From Berberis thunbergii (Eukaryota; Streptophyta; Magnoliopsida; Ranunculales; Berberidaceae), in contig QNQO01001817.1 of the NCBI GenBank assembly GCA_003290165.1, forward strand, positions 62,001 to 126,000: a DNA stretch of 64,000 nucleotides. Direction: 5' to 3'. The notes below the pieces were generated by a model. The model searched no databases, was not told where the DNA came from, and saw nothing but the letters and a program-made list of their open reading frames with translations. Position numbers and translations under genes: made by a program. Below are positions 46,016-56,736 of the stretch, piece by piece; the stretch's first letter is position 1; each line of letters starts with the position of its first letter.

Positions 46016-48733
46016 TCACATGCTACGCGACGTCTCCCAGAATGCTGAGCGATCATCCGTGAAAATGAATGGACAAGTCGGAGTGTTTTTCCAATGATTT
46101 CTCATTGCATCACTCAATTGAGTCGACACTTCAAACACACTTATCTTTTTGAGATTAGTGAGGTGTTCAATTCCCATTGACACCTCTAGTCGGGGGGACC
46201 GTGCTAAGGCCATCTGTTGAATAACAGGCATTGCTCCTTCTTCTATTTGTATAAGCTTCAAATCACAATGACCTAGAAGTCCCAGATGCCGAAGTCTAGG
46301 AAACCCTCCTTTCTTAAACCATAATGATTCCATTCCAAATGCTCTCATCAGCTTCAATACGGCCAACTTTGGCAGCTGAAACTGAAGCCCGTCAAAAAAA
46401 GATGTGAAGTCCTTCAATTTTGAGTCTGCGAGATGTAACTTTACAAGATTCGCAAGTTTGAGAATCCACATGGGAGACTTGTCCATCGATCCCGCAAGGC
46501 GGAGACGTTGAAGCGATGGAGGAGGACAGGTTAACCTTTGCACATCTAGAATTGTGCTTTCTGGATCTTTTAATTTCAATTCGAAACTATGCAGAAATTT
46601 CATCTTCTCAATTGCAGCCAGCACATTGCTTCCTTCATCTTCATCCATCACATAAACTTCCAATGATCTCAACCGTGTTAACATATCGAGCTCCTTACTT
46701 ATGCCTTTGTAACCAATAACTCGACGGAGCTTTTCTAAGGTGGTCAAGCAACCAATCCCTACCGGCACTCTCGTAACATAATCACAAAGGAGATGACGAA
46801 GACATTTTAGCTTGACGATCCCAAGTGGGAGCGCACTTATACGTGTTCCTTTGATGTCTAAGGTCTCCATGTTTATAAGCTTTTCCAGAGAATCTGGAAG
46901 AGATCTTATTTTTCTATTACCTCTGAGGCTCAAATATCTCAAAAAGAATAGATTAGTCACAGCTTCAACTTGGAAGTCTTCGCTGAGATCGGCACCTTCC
47001 AAGTCCAACACTTTCAACAGTTTAACTTTCTTCAAAAGCATAACACAAGACGAGCTGAATGATGAGGATCCACCAAACACAAACAACGATCGAATATGCG
47101 AACTCAAATTCTCAGTTGTGGGCAGAGTATTCTCTCGGGCATCGCCACTACTTGTATTGCCAATGGATAGGCGTCGACTATATGATCTCATGTCAGACTG
47201 ACAGGAGAATCCAACAAACTCCTGATCACGAGCTCTTGTTCGAAGGAACTCATGCAAAAGGTCATGAATTCCACATGTCCTCACCCTTCCACTTGAATCA
47301 GTTTCTCCCACTTGAATCAAGCTCCTTGCAATGAGCTCGTCAAGAAAATGTTTTGCCATATTCTCCTTCGTCATTGTAACACTCATGCTAACCTTTATTT
47401 CAAGGTCAGCAAATCCCTCTGCTGCCCATAAACGAAGTAGTCTCGAACATTTGATGGAGTAATCCTCGGGAAAAATGCAGAGGTACAAGAGGCAAGATTT
47501 GAGGTGGTGTGGCAAATCATCATAGCTTAGAGACAATATGGTGTTTACATCATTTAGGCCGGGGTGACGAGACAATAAAAGAGGGTCGTGGTATATTTGC
47601 TCCCATTCTGTTGTATCCTTCGTTGACAAGAGGCTAGCTAAGGAAACAATTGCAAGCGGAACGCCATCGCACTTGTTCAAGAACCTTTGGCTTACGTCAT
47701 CTGGGTGGGGGTGATCATCACTCTCTGACTTGAACGCGACCATTTGAAAGAGTCTCCATGCAGCATCTTTTTCCAGCGGTTGGAGTGGATAGGAGAAGCC
47801 TGCCGAGTTTTCTAGGCAAGCTTTAGATGTATCTTGTGATCGAGTCGTCACTAAAATTCGACTACCACATTGGCTATCAGGGAATGCACACTTCAGGTCT
47901 CTCCATGCACCTATGCCCCATAGATCGTCTAGAACCACAACATACTTATTGTTCGAGAGTCGGTTATGGAGCATCTCCATTAGTTGGGCGGTCTCCATCT
48001 TCTCCAACTGAGCAAACAACTCTTTCTTCTCCTCTTCGCTAAGCAATTGCAAGATCAAATCTCGCAGAAGACGATCAATTTGGAATGTCTGGGATACGGT
48101 GATCCAAAGACGGCAAGGAAAGTGCTCTTTCGCAGCGGTGTTCTCGTACACTTTCTTTACAAGGGTTGTCTTTCCAAGGCCGCCCATACCAAATATAGAG
48201 ACTACAACAAGCCTCAAATCTTGATCTAGCAACCACCCGGTAATTTTGTTTTGATGGGTGTCGATTCCCACAACACGAGCATCTTCTTTGAAACGTGCAT
48301 CACGCCGTGGATCGCGTGTTGTCACTTTTGTTGAGACTTGACTGGAGCCAATAAGATTGTATCTATCCTTCCTCTTGGAAATGTCCTCAAGCCGTATTTT
48401 GATATCCCCGATTTGAGTAGCCAATTCATGTTGCTCGGACCAGATCTTGAAGAAGAACTTCGCGCGTCGTCTTTTATGTCGAAGCACATAAACATCAAGG
48501 ACATCCTCGATGTCAAATGCTGCGCGCCTTAGCTGGTTCAACCAAACTTTGACCACGTCATCTCCTTGCTCCATTTCTCCTTGTCTTTCGGCATCCTTCA
48601 AACGAGCTGTGATGCTTTCGAATTCAAACCTAATGCACGTAACTTCTTTGCGAACATTTTTCAACAACACAACTTCTTGCTCAACAATTGATGCAAGTCT
48701 TTCAATCACAAAGCTCACAACACTCTCTGCCAT
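46016..48733 (-). CDS. CC-NB-ARC-LRR disease resistance protein (RPM1/Rx-like), NLR 3
   Basis: A 905-residue single-exon protein, start MAESVV. The Rx-type coiled-coil domain carries DIEDVLD at 74-80, the canonical EDVID-type motif. NB-ARC: P-loop GMGGLGKTT at 182-190, kinase-2 LDDLW, GSRILVTTR, GVPLAI, RNBS-D with LYLCIFPEDYSIKC, and an IHD in the MHD position. About 330 residues of leucine-rich repeats follow. All motifs needed for nucleotide binding are present and the frame is intact, so it is probably functional. It is very close to NLR 1 in the NB-ARC and C-terminal parts but differs more in the coiled coil and in the CC-to-NB linker, which is shorter here (KRRRAKFFFK). The role is intracellular pathogen sensing by family; the specific trigger is unknown. 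Confidence 0.95.
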   Translation of the reverse strand: MAESVVSFVIERLASIVEQEVVLLKNVRKEVTCIRFEFESITARLKDAERQGEMEQGDDVVKVWLNQLRRAAFDIEDVLDVYVLRHKRRRAKFFFKIWSEQHELATQIGDIKIRLEDISKRKDRYNLIGSSQVSTKVTTRDPRRDARFKEDARVVGIDTHQNKITGWLLDQDLRLVVVSIFGMGGLGKTTLVKKVYENTAAKEHFPCRLWITVSQTFQIDRLLRDLILQLLSEEEKKELFAQLEKMETAQLMEMLHNRLSNNKYVVVLDDLWGIGAWRDLKCAFPDSQCGSRILVTTRSQDTSKACLENSAGFSYPLQPLEKDAAWRLFQMVAFKSESDDHPHPDDVSQRFLNKCDGVPLAIVSLASLLSTKDTTEWEQIYHDPLLLSRHPGLNDVNTILSLSYDDLPHHLKSCLLYLCIFPEDYSIKCSRLLRLWAAEGFADLEIKVSMSVTMTKENMAKHFLDELIARSLIQVGETDSSGRVRTCGIHDLLHEFLRTRARDQEFVGFSCQSDMRSYSRRLSIGNTSSGDARENTLPTTENLSSHIRSLFVFGGSSSFSSSCVMLLKKVKLLKVLDLEGADLSEDFQVEAVTNLFFLRYLSLRGNRKIRSLPDSLEKLINMETLDIKGTRISALPLGIVKLKCLRHLLCDYVTRVPVGIGCLTTLEKLRRVIGYKGISKELDMLTRLRSLEVYVMDEDEGSNVLAAIEKMKFLHSFELKLKDPESTILDVQRLTCPPPSLQRLRLAGSMDKSPMWILKLANLVKLHLADSKLKDFTSFFDGLQFQLPKLAVLKLMRAFGMESLWFKKGGFPRLRHLGLLGHCDLKLIQIEEGAMPVIQQMALARSPRLEVSMGIEHLTNLKKISVFEVSTQLSDAMRNHWKNTPTCPFIFTDDRSAFWETSRSM

Positions 48734-49075
48734 TGCTTTATCTCAAGTGTTTCTTTGGTTTGAATTAGATTGCAAACTATGAGTATAAATTGAAGAAGCC
48801 GAAACCATTATTTCAAAGCCGGAACCATGTAGGAAGATACGTTTTTCTGGCTCGGTCAAGATCTGAGTTGGTGAGAGTATTTACTGAGGAAGATACGCAC
48901 CAATCTCTCTTCATTATTGTCAAATATGCCTCAAATACCAACTTAACTGTCGTTATGACGGATGTGTTATCGATTGTTACAAGTTCAGATCCAAATATGA
49001 GGTTAACGACGGTTTTAAGGCTGTTATCTTATTATTTTTCTGTTAAAAAAGTCTACGATAGTGACCCTTAAATTG
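48734..49075 (-). promoter_or_regulatory. Conserved upstream region of NLR 3
   Basis: It aligns with the NLR 1 flank 5257-5580, with a few deletions (for example about 20 bp near 48828). It is the probable promoter and 5' UTR of NLR 3. I see no strong TATA box. Confidence 0.45.
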
Positions 49076-49084
49076 AAGAAAGAG

Positions 49085-50030
49085 TTTTTTTTGGGTGATG
49101 GGACGCCGCCCTCATTTTTTATCAAGAAAGAAGAAATCAAATTTGACTTTTCTTCTTGTGGACGTTTTAAATGATTCATCGACGTGTTTTAAAAGTAACG
49201 CCCGTGTACCGACCCCACCACCAGTTGATTTGTCCTACTGAAGGAAGCCCTCCCTAGTAACAAGTCTTTTTGACTAGGTGGTTTTTTTCTTGACGTGTTT
49301 TGACGCTTGTGTTATAAAAATAAAAAATAAGAACATTATGTTTGTTATGCCTCGAAATTTCAAAAAAAAAATTCTAATAATAAAAAATAATGACATAAGT
49401 TTAGGTTTGATGTAAAATGACATAATTTCTCGTCATAAGAATATTACGCAACAATACGAATAAGGTTAGTAAAAAAATTTAGAAACAAAAACTCAGAAAG
49501 CTAAACTTCAGAAGAAAAAAATAAAAATAAAATTGCACCATTTTGTTGTGTTCGTAGAGAACCACCCCGCAGGGTCCAATGCGAGCTGCAAAAAGTAGTG
49601 TGAGGTTTTTCAAAAAAAATTTGTTCGCAGAGAACAATGTGGAGTATCTCAAAAACCCCACTGTGAAATTTGAGAACAGAAATTTTTTTACAAATTTTTT
49701 TTTTTTGTTCGTATCAAAGAATGCATAGTATCTCAAAATCCATGCAGTGACCCATGAGAAACGCAGAGAACAATGCAGGGTATCTAAAAAACCCCGCAGT
49801 GAACTCTGTGAACAAAATTTTTTTCGAATAGATTTATGCGATTTTAGTCAAATGACCATAACTTGCTCATTTTAAAACATTTTCAAGTAATTCAAGTTGT
49901 GTTTATTAGATAACTCAGAGTAATACAACTTTTTTCTTTTGATAAAATTGAGAATCGGTCTCGATCGAACACATAAGTTGGCTAAAAGTCAGAAGCACAC
50001 TCCCATTTTTATTGCAAAACACATGATTCC
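49085..50030. repeat. Tandemly duplicated ~1.44-kb segment, first copy
   Basis: It starts ttttttttgggtgatgggac and includes gtaacgcccgtgtacc, then the repeat of 8140-8690 and one satellite unit. The second copy begins at about 50523 with the same order and small differences. The first copy lacks the caatccaatttttcataagc insert found at 50705-50740. Confidence 0.65.
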
Positions 50031-50058
50031 CAGTGTTTTCAATAACAGAAATTCTAAA

Positions 50059-50224
50059 TGTCGAGGGAAATAGCGAGGAAACCAGCGAGGTAAACGAGGT
50101 GGTGGGGGGTGAACCGTTCACCCCCCCTCAAGATGTTTTTTTGCGCGCGTATCTCGAGAGAGTGAACGGTTCACCCCCCACCACCTCGTTTACCTCACTA
50201 GTTTCCTCGCCCTTTCCCTCGACA
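50059..50224. repeat. Long near-perfect inverted repeat (63-nt arms, 40-nt loop)
   Basis: Arm 1 is 50059-50121 and arm 2 is 50162-50224. They are reverse complements with four mismatches, grouped in two pairs. The inner part (cgaggtggtggggggtgaac) is perfect. The loop holds ttttttgcgcgcg. Transcribed from either strand it would form a stable hairpin of pre-miRNA size. It could also be a foldback transposon, but no target duplication is evident. It is GC-richer than its surroundings. Confidence 0.75.
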
Positions 50225-50239
50225 CATAGAATCACTCTT

Positions 50240-50522
50240 TCAATAAAGAATTAACAAAAATCAGTAAATATTTTTTCATAATTATTTAACATGAATAACT
50301 TTGTATCAAAATATACACATGAATACAAATAAACGATAGTGACCCTCATCGAAAAACGATAAATCACTGACGCACAAAAATATATCTTATGTGACCAATG
50401 AACCCACCTCTACTTTGGGGTCTCATAAAAAATTTATTGGCTCAAATAACTTTAGAAACATAGCCATCTCTCAGCTCCTTAGAATAAAAAATATTTTCCG
50501 CTTTGTCCCTGTCTACATTATC
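50240..50522. repeat. Spacer shared with 45595-45710
   Basis: The first ~135 bases (aaagaattaacaaaaatcag, then gatagtgaccctcatc) repeat 45595-45710. The rest is unique and non-coding. Confidence 0.45.
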
Positions 50523-51344
50523 TTATGATTTTTTTTGGGTGATGGGACGCCGCCCTCATGTTTTATCAAAGAAAGAAGAAATCAAATTTGACCTTTCTTC
50601 TTGTGGACGTTTTAAATGATTCATCGACGTGCTTTAAAAGTAACGCCCGTGTACCAACCCCACCACCAGTTGATTTGTCCTACTGACTAGCAATACATCT
50701 AATTCAATCCAATTTTTCATAAGCATCTCGAGGAGAATGAGCGGAGGGAGACCCTCCCTAACAAGTCTTTTTGACTAGGTGATTTTTTTTTTGACGCGTT
50801 TTGACGCTTGTGTTATAAAAATAAAAAATAAGAACATTATGTTTGTTATGCCTCGAAATTTCAGAAATTTATTTTCTAATAAAAACATAATGACATAAGT
50901 TTAGGTTCGATTTGCAATGACATAATTTCTCATTAGAAGAATATTATGCGACAATACGAATAAGGTTAGTAAAATATTTAGAAACAAAAACTCAGAAAGC
51001 TAAATTTCAGAAGAAAAAATAAAAATAAAATTGCACCATTTTGTTCTGTTCGTAGAAAACAATGCGGGGTTTGTGCAAAACCTCGCAGGGTCCAATGTGA
51101 GCTGCAAAGAGTAGTGCGAGGTTTTTCAAAAAAAAAATTGTTCGTAGAGAACAATGTGGAGTATCTCAAAAACCCCACTGTGAAATTTGCGAACAGAAAT
51201 TTTTTACAAAATTTTTTTTTTTGTTCGCATCAAAGAATGCGTAGTATCTCAAAATCCATGCAGTGACCCATGAGAAACGCAGAGAACAATGCAAGGTATC
51301 TCAAAAACCCCGCAGTGAACTCTGTGAACATAATTTTTTTCGGA
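50523..51344. repeat. Tandemly duplicated ~1.44-kb segment, second copy
   Basis: Same order as 49085-49830: gatgggacgccgccctcat, gtaacgcccgtgtacc, then the 'agagaacaatg' repeat, leading into a longer satellite array. A 60-bp extra piece is present at about 50690-50750. Confidence 0.65.
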
Positions 51345-52040
51345 CAGATTTATGCGATTTTAGTAAAATGACTAAAACTTGTTTATTTCAAAACATTTTC
51401 AAGTGATTCAAATTGTGTTTATTAGATAATTCAGAGTAATACAACTTTTTTCTTTTGATAAAATTGATAATCGGCCTCGATCGAGCACACAAGTTGACCG
51501 AAAGTCATGAGTACTATCCCGTTTTTATTGCAAAACAGGTTTGCCCGACTTTAGTAAATTGATCATAACTTGCTCATTTTAAAACATTTTCAAGTGATTC
51601 AAGTTTTTTTTATTAGATAACTCAGAGTAATACAACTTTTTTGTTTTGATCAAGTTAATAATCGGTCTCGATCAAGCACACAAGTTGGCCGAAATTCAGA
51701 AACACTATCCCGTTTTTATTGCGATACAGATTTGTGCGACATTAGTAAAATGACCATAACTCGATCATTTCAAAACATTTTCAAGTGATTCAAGTTGTGT
51801 TTATTAGATAACTAAGATTAATACAATATTTGTATTTGATCAACTTGAGAATCGGTTTCAATCGAGCACATAAGTTGACCGAAAGTCAGAAACACTATCC
51901 CGTTTTCATCGCGAGTCTGATTTGTGCAACTTTAGTAAAATGACCATAACTTGCTCATTTCAAAACATTTTCAAGTGATTCAAGTTGTATTCATTAGATA
52001 ACTCATAGTACTGCAACTTTCGTGTTGAGCTTGAGAATCG
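51345..52040. repeat. Satellite-like tandem array, second locus
   Basis: The anchor phrase aaacattttcaagtgattca recurs near 51393, 51580, 51770 and 51962, again at about 190-bp spacing. The last unit is the one most similar to 17627-17830. Confidence 0.75.
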
Positions 52041-52341
52041 ATCTCAATTGAGGGTTTAAATTGGTTAAATGTTACCCTATTTTGCATTTTTTTCGTATTG
52101 AGTTTGAGTTTCTCTGTTATGTTAATTTGTGCATATTTATTGACGGTGTGAGAATAAAATAAAATAAAACTGATATTTGTGGTGTGAGAAAAAAAACAAA
52201 AAAAAAAACTAAATGGTGGTGTAGAGTAGTCGCTGCCAATTTTTTGTTTGATAGTTGGTTTGGAAAATTAGCAAATAAACATAGGTGTCCCCGTGTTACA
52301 CTAACCATCTAACCCAAAAAAAATTCTTAAGTGTTAGGCTC
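52041..52341. repeat. Duplicated repeat block R, copy 3, left part
   Basis: Counterpart of 9560-9790 and 17831-18090, with an extra ~60-bp piece (gagcttgagaatcgatctca). It is interrupted by a Ty3 LTR at 52342 and resumes after 54893. Confidence 0.55.
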
Positions 52342-52790
52342 TGTCACGGACTAGTAATCCGTGCGACACTAGCTATCCAATTCACTAGTAAGCCTATGAG
52401 TAGTTACTTTGACGGGCACAAATATTAACTTGAGAATACACAATATCAATCTGTAAACAGTATAACAATGCACAATAGTCAGTAAAAGCTCTCATTCACA
52501 TTCAATAGATTACAATGGGGAAGAACGTTCGGAAGGACGTTGCTTAAGACTAGTTCGATGCTATCGATCGATGGAAATACAAGTTTGAAGTTGAAAAGCA
52601 ATGCAAAGAAAACAATAAAAATGCTAGCGGTACAGTCTGGCCCGACTATGCAATGGAGGCAACACGTCCTCACAGTCAAGAGCTCAAACCTTCCCCCTAT
52701 AATATAGATGCTAAGCATTTGGGCACTTTTCAAAAGGGAACATTGAGTTTTGAGACCATTAGGGAAGGCCTCTGACCTTGAGTCCTGACA
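52342..52790 (-). repeat. 3' LTR of the reverse-strand Ty3/gypsy element
   Basis: 449 bp. On the reverse strand it starts TGTCAGGACTC and ends AGTCCGTGACA, matching the LTR at 12689-13136 with only scattered substitutions. Confidence 0.85.
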
Positions 52791-52801
52791 CTCTCCCACA
52801 C

Positions 52802-54893
52802 TCAATTCGTTGACGCCCTCGCAGCGAACTTGTCCAAGTACTCTTCCAACTTTGAGAGGTATGGCAGCAGATGCTCGACTGGCTTCCAACTGATCTCTGA
52901 AGGAGGTTCATCCTGCCACTTGACCAAATACTCTCTATCCAGGCCTGTGTTGTTGATGAGGCGGTCAGCTAAGATTTCTTCCACTTCTCGATCTGGCTTA
53001 GTATGATGCTTAGGCAATGCGCGGGTAGATACATTTCTTGTGGGATCAGCGGCATCTGCATGGTAGGACTTCAAGTTACTTGCATGGAAGACAGGATGGG
53101 TGAAACGGAGCCAATGTGGTAACTTGACGCGATATGAGACTTTGCCGACTTTCTCAATAATCTGTACCGGTCCCTCATACTTGCGAAATAGATTGTTGTG
53201 TGCTCTAGCTGTCCTTTTATACTTGTTGAACATATCTGGCTTCACCAATACCAAGTCCCCGACTTCAAAATGATCAATTCGTCGTTTCTTTTCGGCCCAT
53301 TTCTTCGTGTGATGGGAGGCTTTCTCAAGATAGGCTCGAGCAACTTCAATGTTTTTCTGCCAAGCTTTGACAAATTCAAGAGCTCTTGGGCTGGGTCCTT
53401 GGTATCCGGTAAGTACTGTATGTGGTGTCAATGGTTGCTGACCAGTAACCAAATGAAAGAGGCTGGAGTGAGTAGCTGAGCTCTTTTGTAAGTTGAAACA
53501 TAATTGTGCAACATCAAGTAGTCCCACCCAATTTTTTCTGGTTTGCACTTACAAAATGACGAAGGTATTCTTCAAGCATAGAGTTAAAGCGCTCAGTCTG
53601 TCCGTCGGATTGGGGATGTTGGCTTGTTGACATATTAAGTTTGGATCCCAAGAGCTTGAATAACTCCTTTCAGAACTTTCCTATGAAGCGAGCATCACGG
53701 TCGCTAACAATGTTTCGGGCAGTCCCCAATACTTCACGACATGCTTGAGGAACAATTGCGCCGTATCTTCGGCTGAGCAAGTCAGTCCGGTTGGCACAAA
53801 TGTCACATACTTTGAGAATCGGTCAACAACTACAAGGATAGTTCTAAAATCCTCCACTTTCGGTAACCCCGTAATGAAGTCCATGGAAACACTTTCCCAA
53901 GGACGAGTTGGAACAGGCAGAGGCTCTAGTAAGCCTACTGGTCGATCTCTTTCAACCTTATCTTGCTGGCAAATAAGGCAGGTTCGAACATAGGCCATTA
54001 CATCCTCCTGTATCTGCGGCCAATAGTACCCACTCTCTAGCAATGCAAGTGTTCGGCGCCAACCTGGATGTCCCGCCCAATGGGTGTCATGGCATTCTCT
54101 CAAAAGTTATTTCCTCAGACCCGAAGTTCTCGGAACATAGAGGCGATTACCAGTTGTGAGTATTGTTCCATCTTTTATCCAGAACCGTCGAGTTTTGCCC
54201 TGCTTGATCAACTCTGTAATCGCCTTCGCTTGTGGATCTGTCTGTAGGCCTACTTTGATCTTCCTCAAGATGGTGTGACTCGGACCAGTATGGGTTAGCA
54301 CTGCAAGGTCTGCCCTTCTACTGAGTGCATCAGCTACATTGTTAGTGCGCCCTGGCTTGTATTCCGATACTAAGTCAAATTCTGCTAATTTTTCCTGCCA
54401 TCGAGATTGCTTGGAGGTTAGCATCTTCTGAGTAAGGAAATGCCTTGCTGCAGCATTATCCGTTTTAACAAGGACTTGAGACCCCAAGAGGTAGTGTCTC
54501 CACACCAGTAAACAATGTACAATGGCTAGCAATTCATTTTCTTGAGCTGAGTAATGAGACTCTGTATCATTCAACTTTCGACTCTCATATGCTACCGGGT
54601 GACCATCTTGAAGTAAAACTACCCCTAAGGCATAGTCAGATGCATCTGTTTGTATTTCAAAGGGCTTGGTGATGTCTGGCAAGGCTAATACTGGATCTTT
54701 CATCACGGCCAATTTCAAGTCTTGGAATGAAGCTTCACACTGCCTATCCTATTCCCATGTTCGGTTTTGTTTCAACAAATTTGTCAGGGCAACAGCTCTC
54801 TTAGAGTAGTCCCTTATGAAGCGACGATAAAAGTTTGCGAGTCCAAGGAAAGAACGTAGTTGAGACACGTTCTTAGGAGAGTTCCAATCATGG
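52802..54893 (-). pseudogene. pol 3' part of the reverse-strand Ty3/gypsy element, disrupted
   Basis: RNase H with [14 protein letters not shown] and NVADALSRRADL lies at 54107-54718. Integrase lies at 53681-54103, with an HHCC zinc-binding region (CLICQQDKVERDR) and the catalytic start MDFITGLP. The core is broken by frame changes between about 53710 and 53550. The integrase C-terminus and a chromodomain (EEILADR ... YLVKWQDEPPSEISW) lie at 52802-53548. The chromodomain places the family among chromoviruses, which tend to target heterochromatin. Stops and frameshifts near 54104 and 54750 add to the damage. Confidence 0.88.
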
Positions 54894-55976
54894 CCCTGAT
54901 CTCGCAAACTTCATAGCTCAAGAGCGTGTTGAAGAAAAAAAAAAAAGGAACGGAAGAAGAAAATATGAGATTGGAGGGTATTGAGCCTCCCTTGGCCCTG
55001 ATCTCGTGCTAGAGGCCTTGGCTCTTTAGGAATTATTCAACCCAAAACATATCCGCGACTGCTATCTTTGAAAATTAAAACGCGCATCTCCAGTAATAAT
55101 AGATACAGATCTCGAGAATATTAGATCTCGAAAACACACACACACACAAAAGTTGGGCGGGAAAGTACATATTGGCGCCTATCTCTCTACTCCCGCCAAA
55201 ATGAAGAAGAACACAAAAAAAAAATCTCTCTTCTCTCTCTCTTGAATCGACTTCAAAATTTCAAACAACACTCTTCTTCACTCAATCGATCTTCTTCTTC
55301 GAAATATCATTGAAAAAGTTCCCTTAGCATATATTTCTTCAAGACAATATGATTATTTTCTCTTCCCTTAATTTATTTTTCTTCAAGACAATGTGATTAT
55401 TTTCTTTCTTTTTTTCTTTTATCTCTTTCTTCTTTATTTGCAAACTTCATAATCTAATCCATCGATAACTAACCAAACAATAACCAAATATGTTTTTAGT
55501 GAGAAAGAAAGCAAAGACGAATAGCAGATACAAGCATCTAAATGTCGCATATCATTTCAAGATTAATTCGTTGATATGGAATAAAGCATAGATTTTATTT
55601 TCTTTCATATTTATAATATTGAAAAATAAAGTGAATACATGGGATGACTTTAATCATAGTGCGGTAATGCCAATGCACGAGTCCTTAGTAATACACCTAA
55701 TCATAAATGACTTAGTATATGTTTATTGTATGCATCATATTCACACATACTACATTGGCGACCTCTAAGACAATTTAAAGCAATGAAATTTAAAGTCAAT
55801 TTAAAGCAATGAAATTTAAAGTCGCCTACAACTAAGTAAAGACAATCAAAATCAACATTTTGAAAATAAGTTCAGCTATGAGATGGTTCTTCTTATCTTT
55901 ATGGATAGTACATAAGAACAAGAGTTTTTGACATCACCATCCAAAGTTGAACTCTTTCCATAGCAACTCATACCAA
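54894..55976. repeat. Duplicated repeat block R, copy 3, promoter-like part, without LINE insertion
   Basis: It carries the uninterrupted site ggctctttaggaattattc at about 55018, where copies 1 and 2 hold the LINE-derived insertion. It then continues like 10755-11710, with the reverse-strand E2F-type site ttgggcgggaaag near 55155. Near 55780 a short duplication (caatttaaagcaatgaaatt, twice) is unique to this copy. Confidence 0.6.
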
Positions 55977-56180
55977 TAGGGGTGGGCACGGTCCGGGTTT
56001 GGGCTAATCCTGGTTTCGGCCCCAGTACAGTGAAACGAGAATGGTACGGGTCGGGAAATCAAAATTTTTTGGGCTGACCTGGTTGGTACCTAGACTGTTT
56101 TGAACCAGGACAGTCCGGATCGGGACCATGCCATCCCGGTTCAAAAAACGGCCAAAGCCCAACAAGTAGCCAAATGGGTA

Positions 56181-56472
56181 GAAGGCATTATGGTCTTTAG
56201 GATCGTAGAAGAGCGAGAGATACTTAGTGATGAAGTCGACTTGGGGAGCAGAGAGCTCTCCATTATTGTCGTTTTGAAATGAGAGCTTGAGCTTGGTGAA
56301 ACTATCGAAGAGCTTGCAGGAGACCTTGTGGAAGAAGACGTTGGAATCACTGTCGAACTCAGAGGTGACTCTGATGGAGAGGCCGGGGAAGGGAGAATGA
56401 AGGTCTTAGGGTTTCGGGTGGTGGGAGTTGGGATGGCGGTGGTGGGGGATCGAGGACAGCGGAGTTGGCCAT
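56181..56472 (-). pseudogene. Captured OEP37-like first exon, copy 3
   Basis: Same captured exon as 11908-12198. The reverse-strand start is at 56472 with a proline-rich leader; an indel near 56377 shifts the frame after the proline-rich part. It is not functional. Confidence 0.55.
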
Positions 56473-56736
56473 CGGTGTTGGTGGTGGACTCTGTACTAGT
56501 TGGAGGAAGAAATTAAATGAAATGAAATGGGAGATAGCTGCTCAGGGTTTAGGCTTTGTGCGGTTGTGTTTTGTTTGATTTCTTTATCTGTAATGGTGGC
56601 TGATAAGACGCAAGGTTGGGCTAGAGATTCCTTCGATCGACACAAGGAGTACATGTATTGTTTTATTTTTGCCTAATTTGAAAGCAATGAACAAGGAGGA
56701 TTCCATTTCAACACTTTCGAATTCTTGATTTTTTAG

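Larger units (their letters stand above)
52342..54893 (-). mobile_element. Ty3/gypsy (chromovirus) retrotransposon, 3' half only, reverse strand
   Basis: Read on the reverse strand: end of reverse transcriptase, RNase H, integrase, chromodomain, polypurine tract (tgtgggagag) and 3' LTR (52342-52790). It starts abruptly at about 54893 within the RT region next to block R sequence; the 5' LTR, gag, protease and RT core are missing. It is the same family as 12689-16148, with which it overlaps over about 450 bp of RT/RNase H. Confidence 0.9.
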
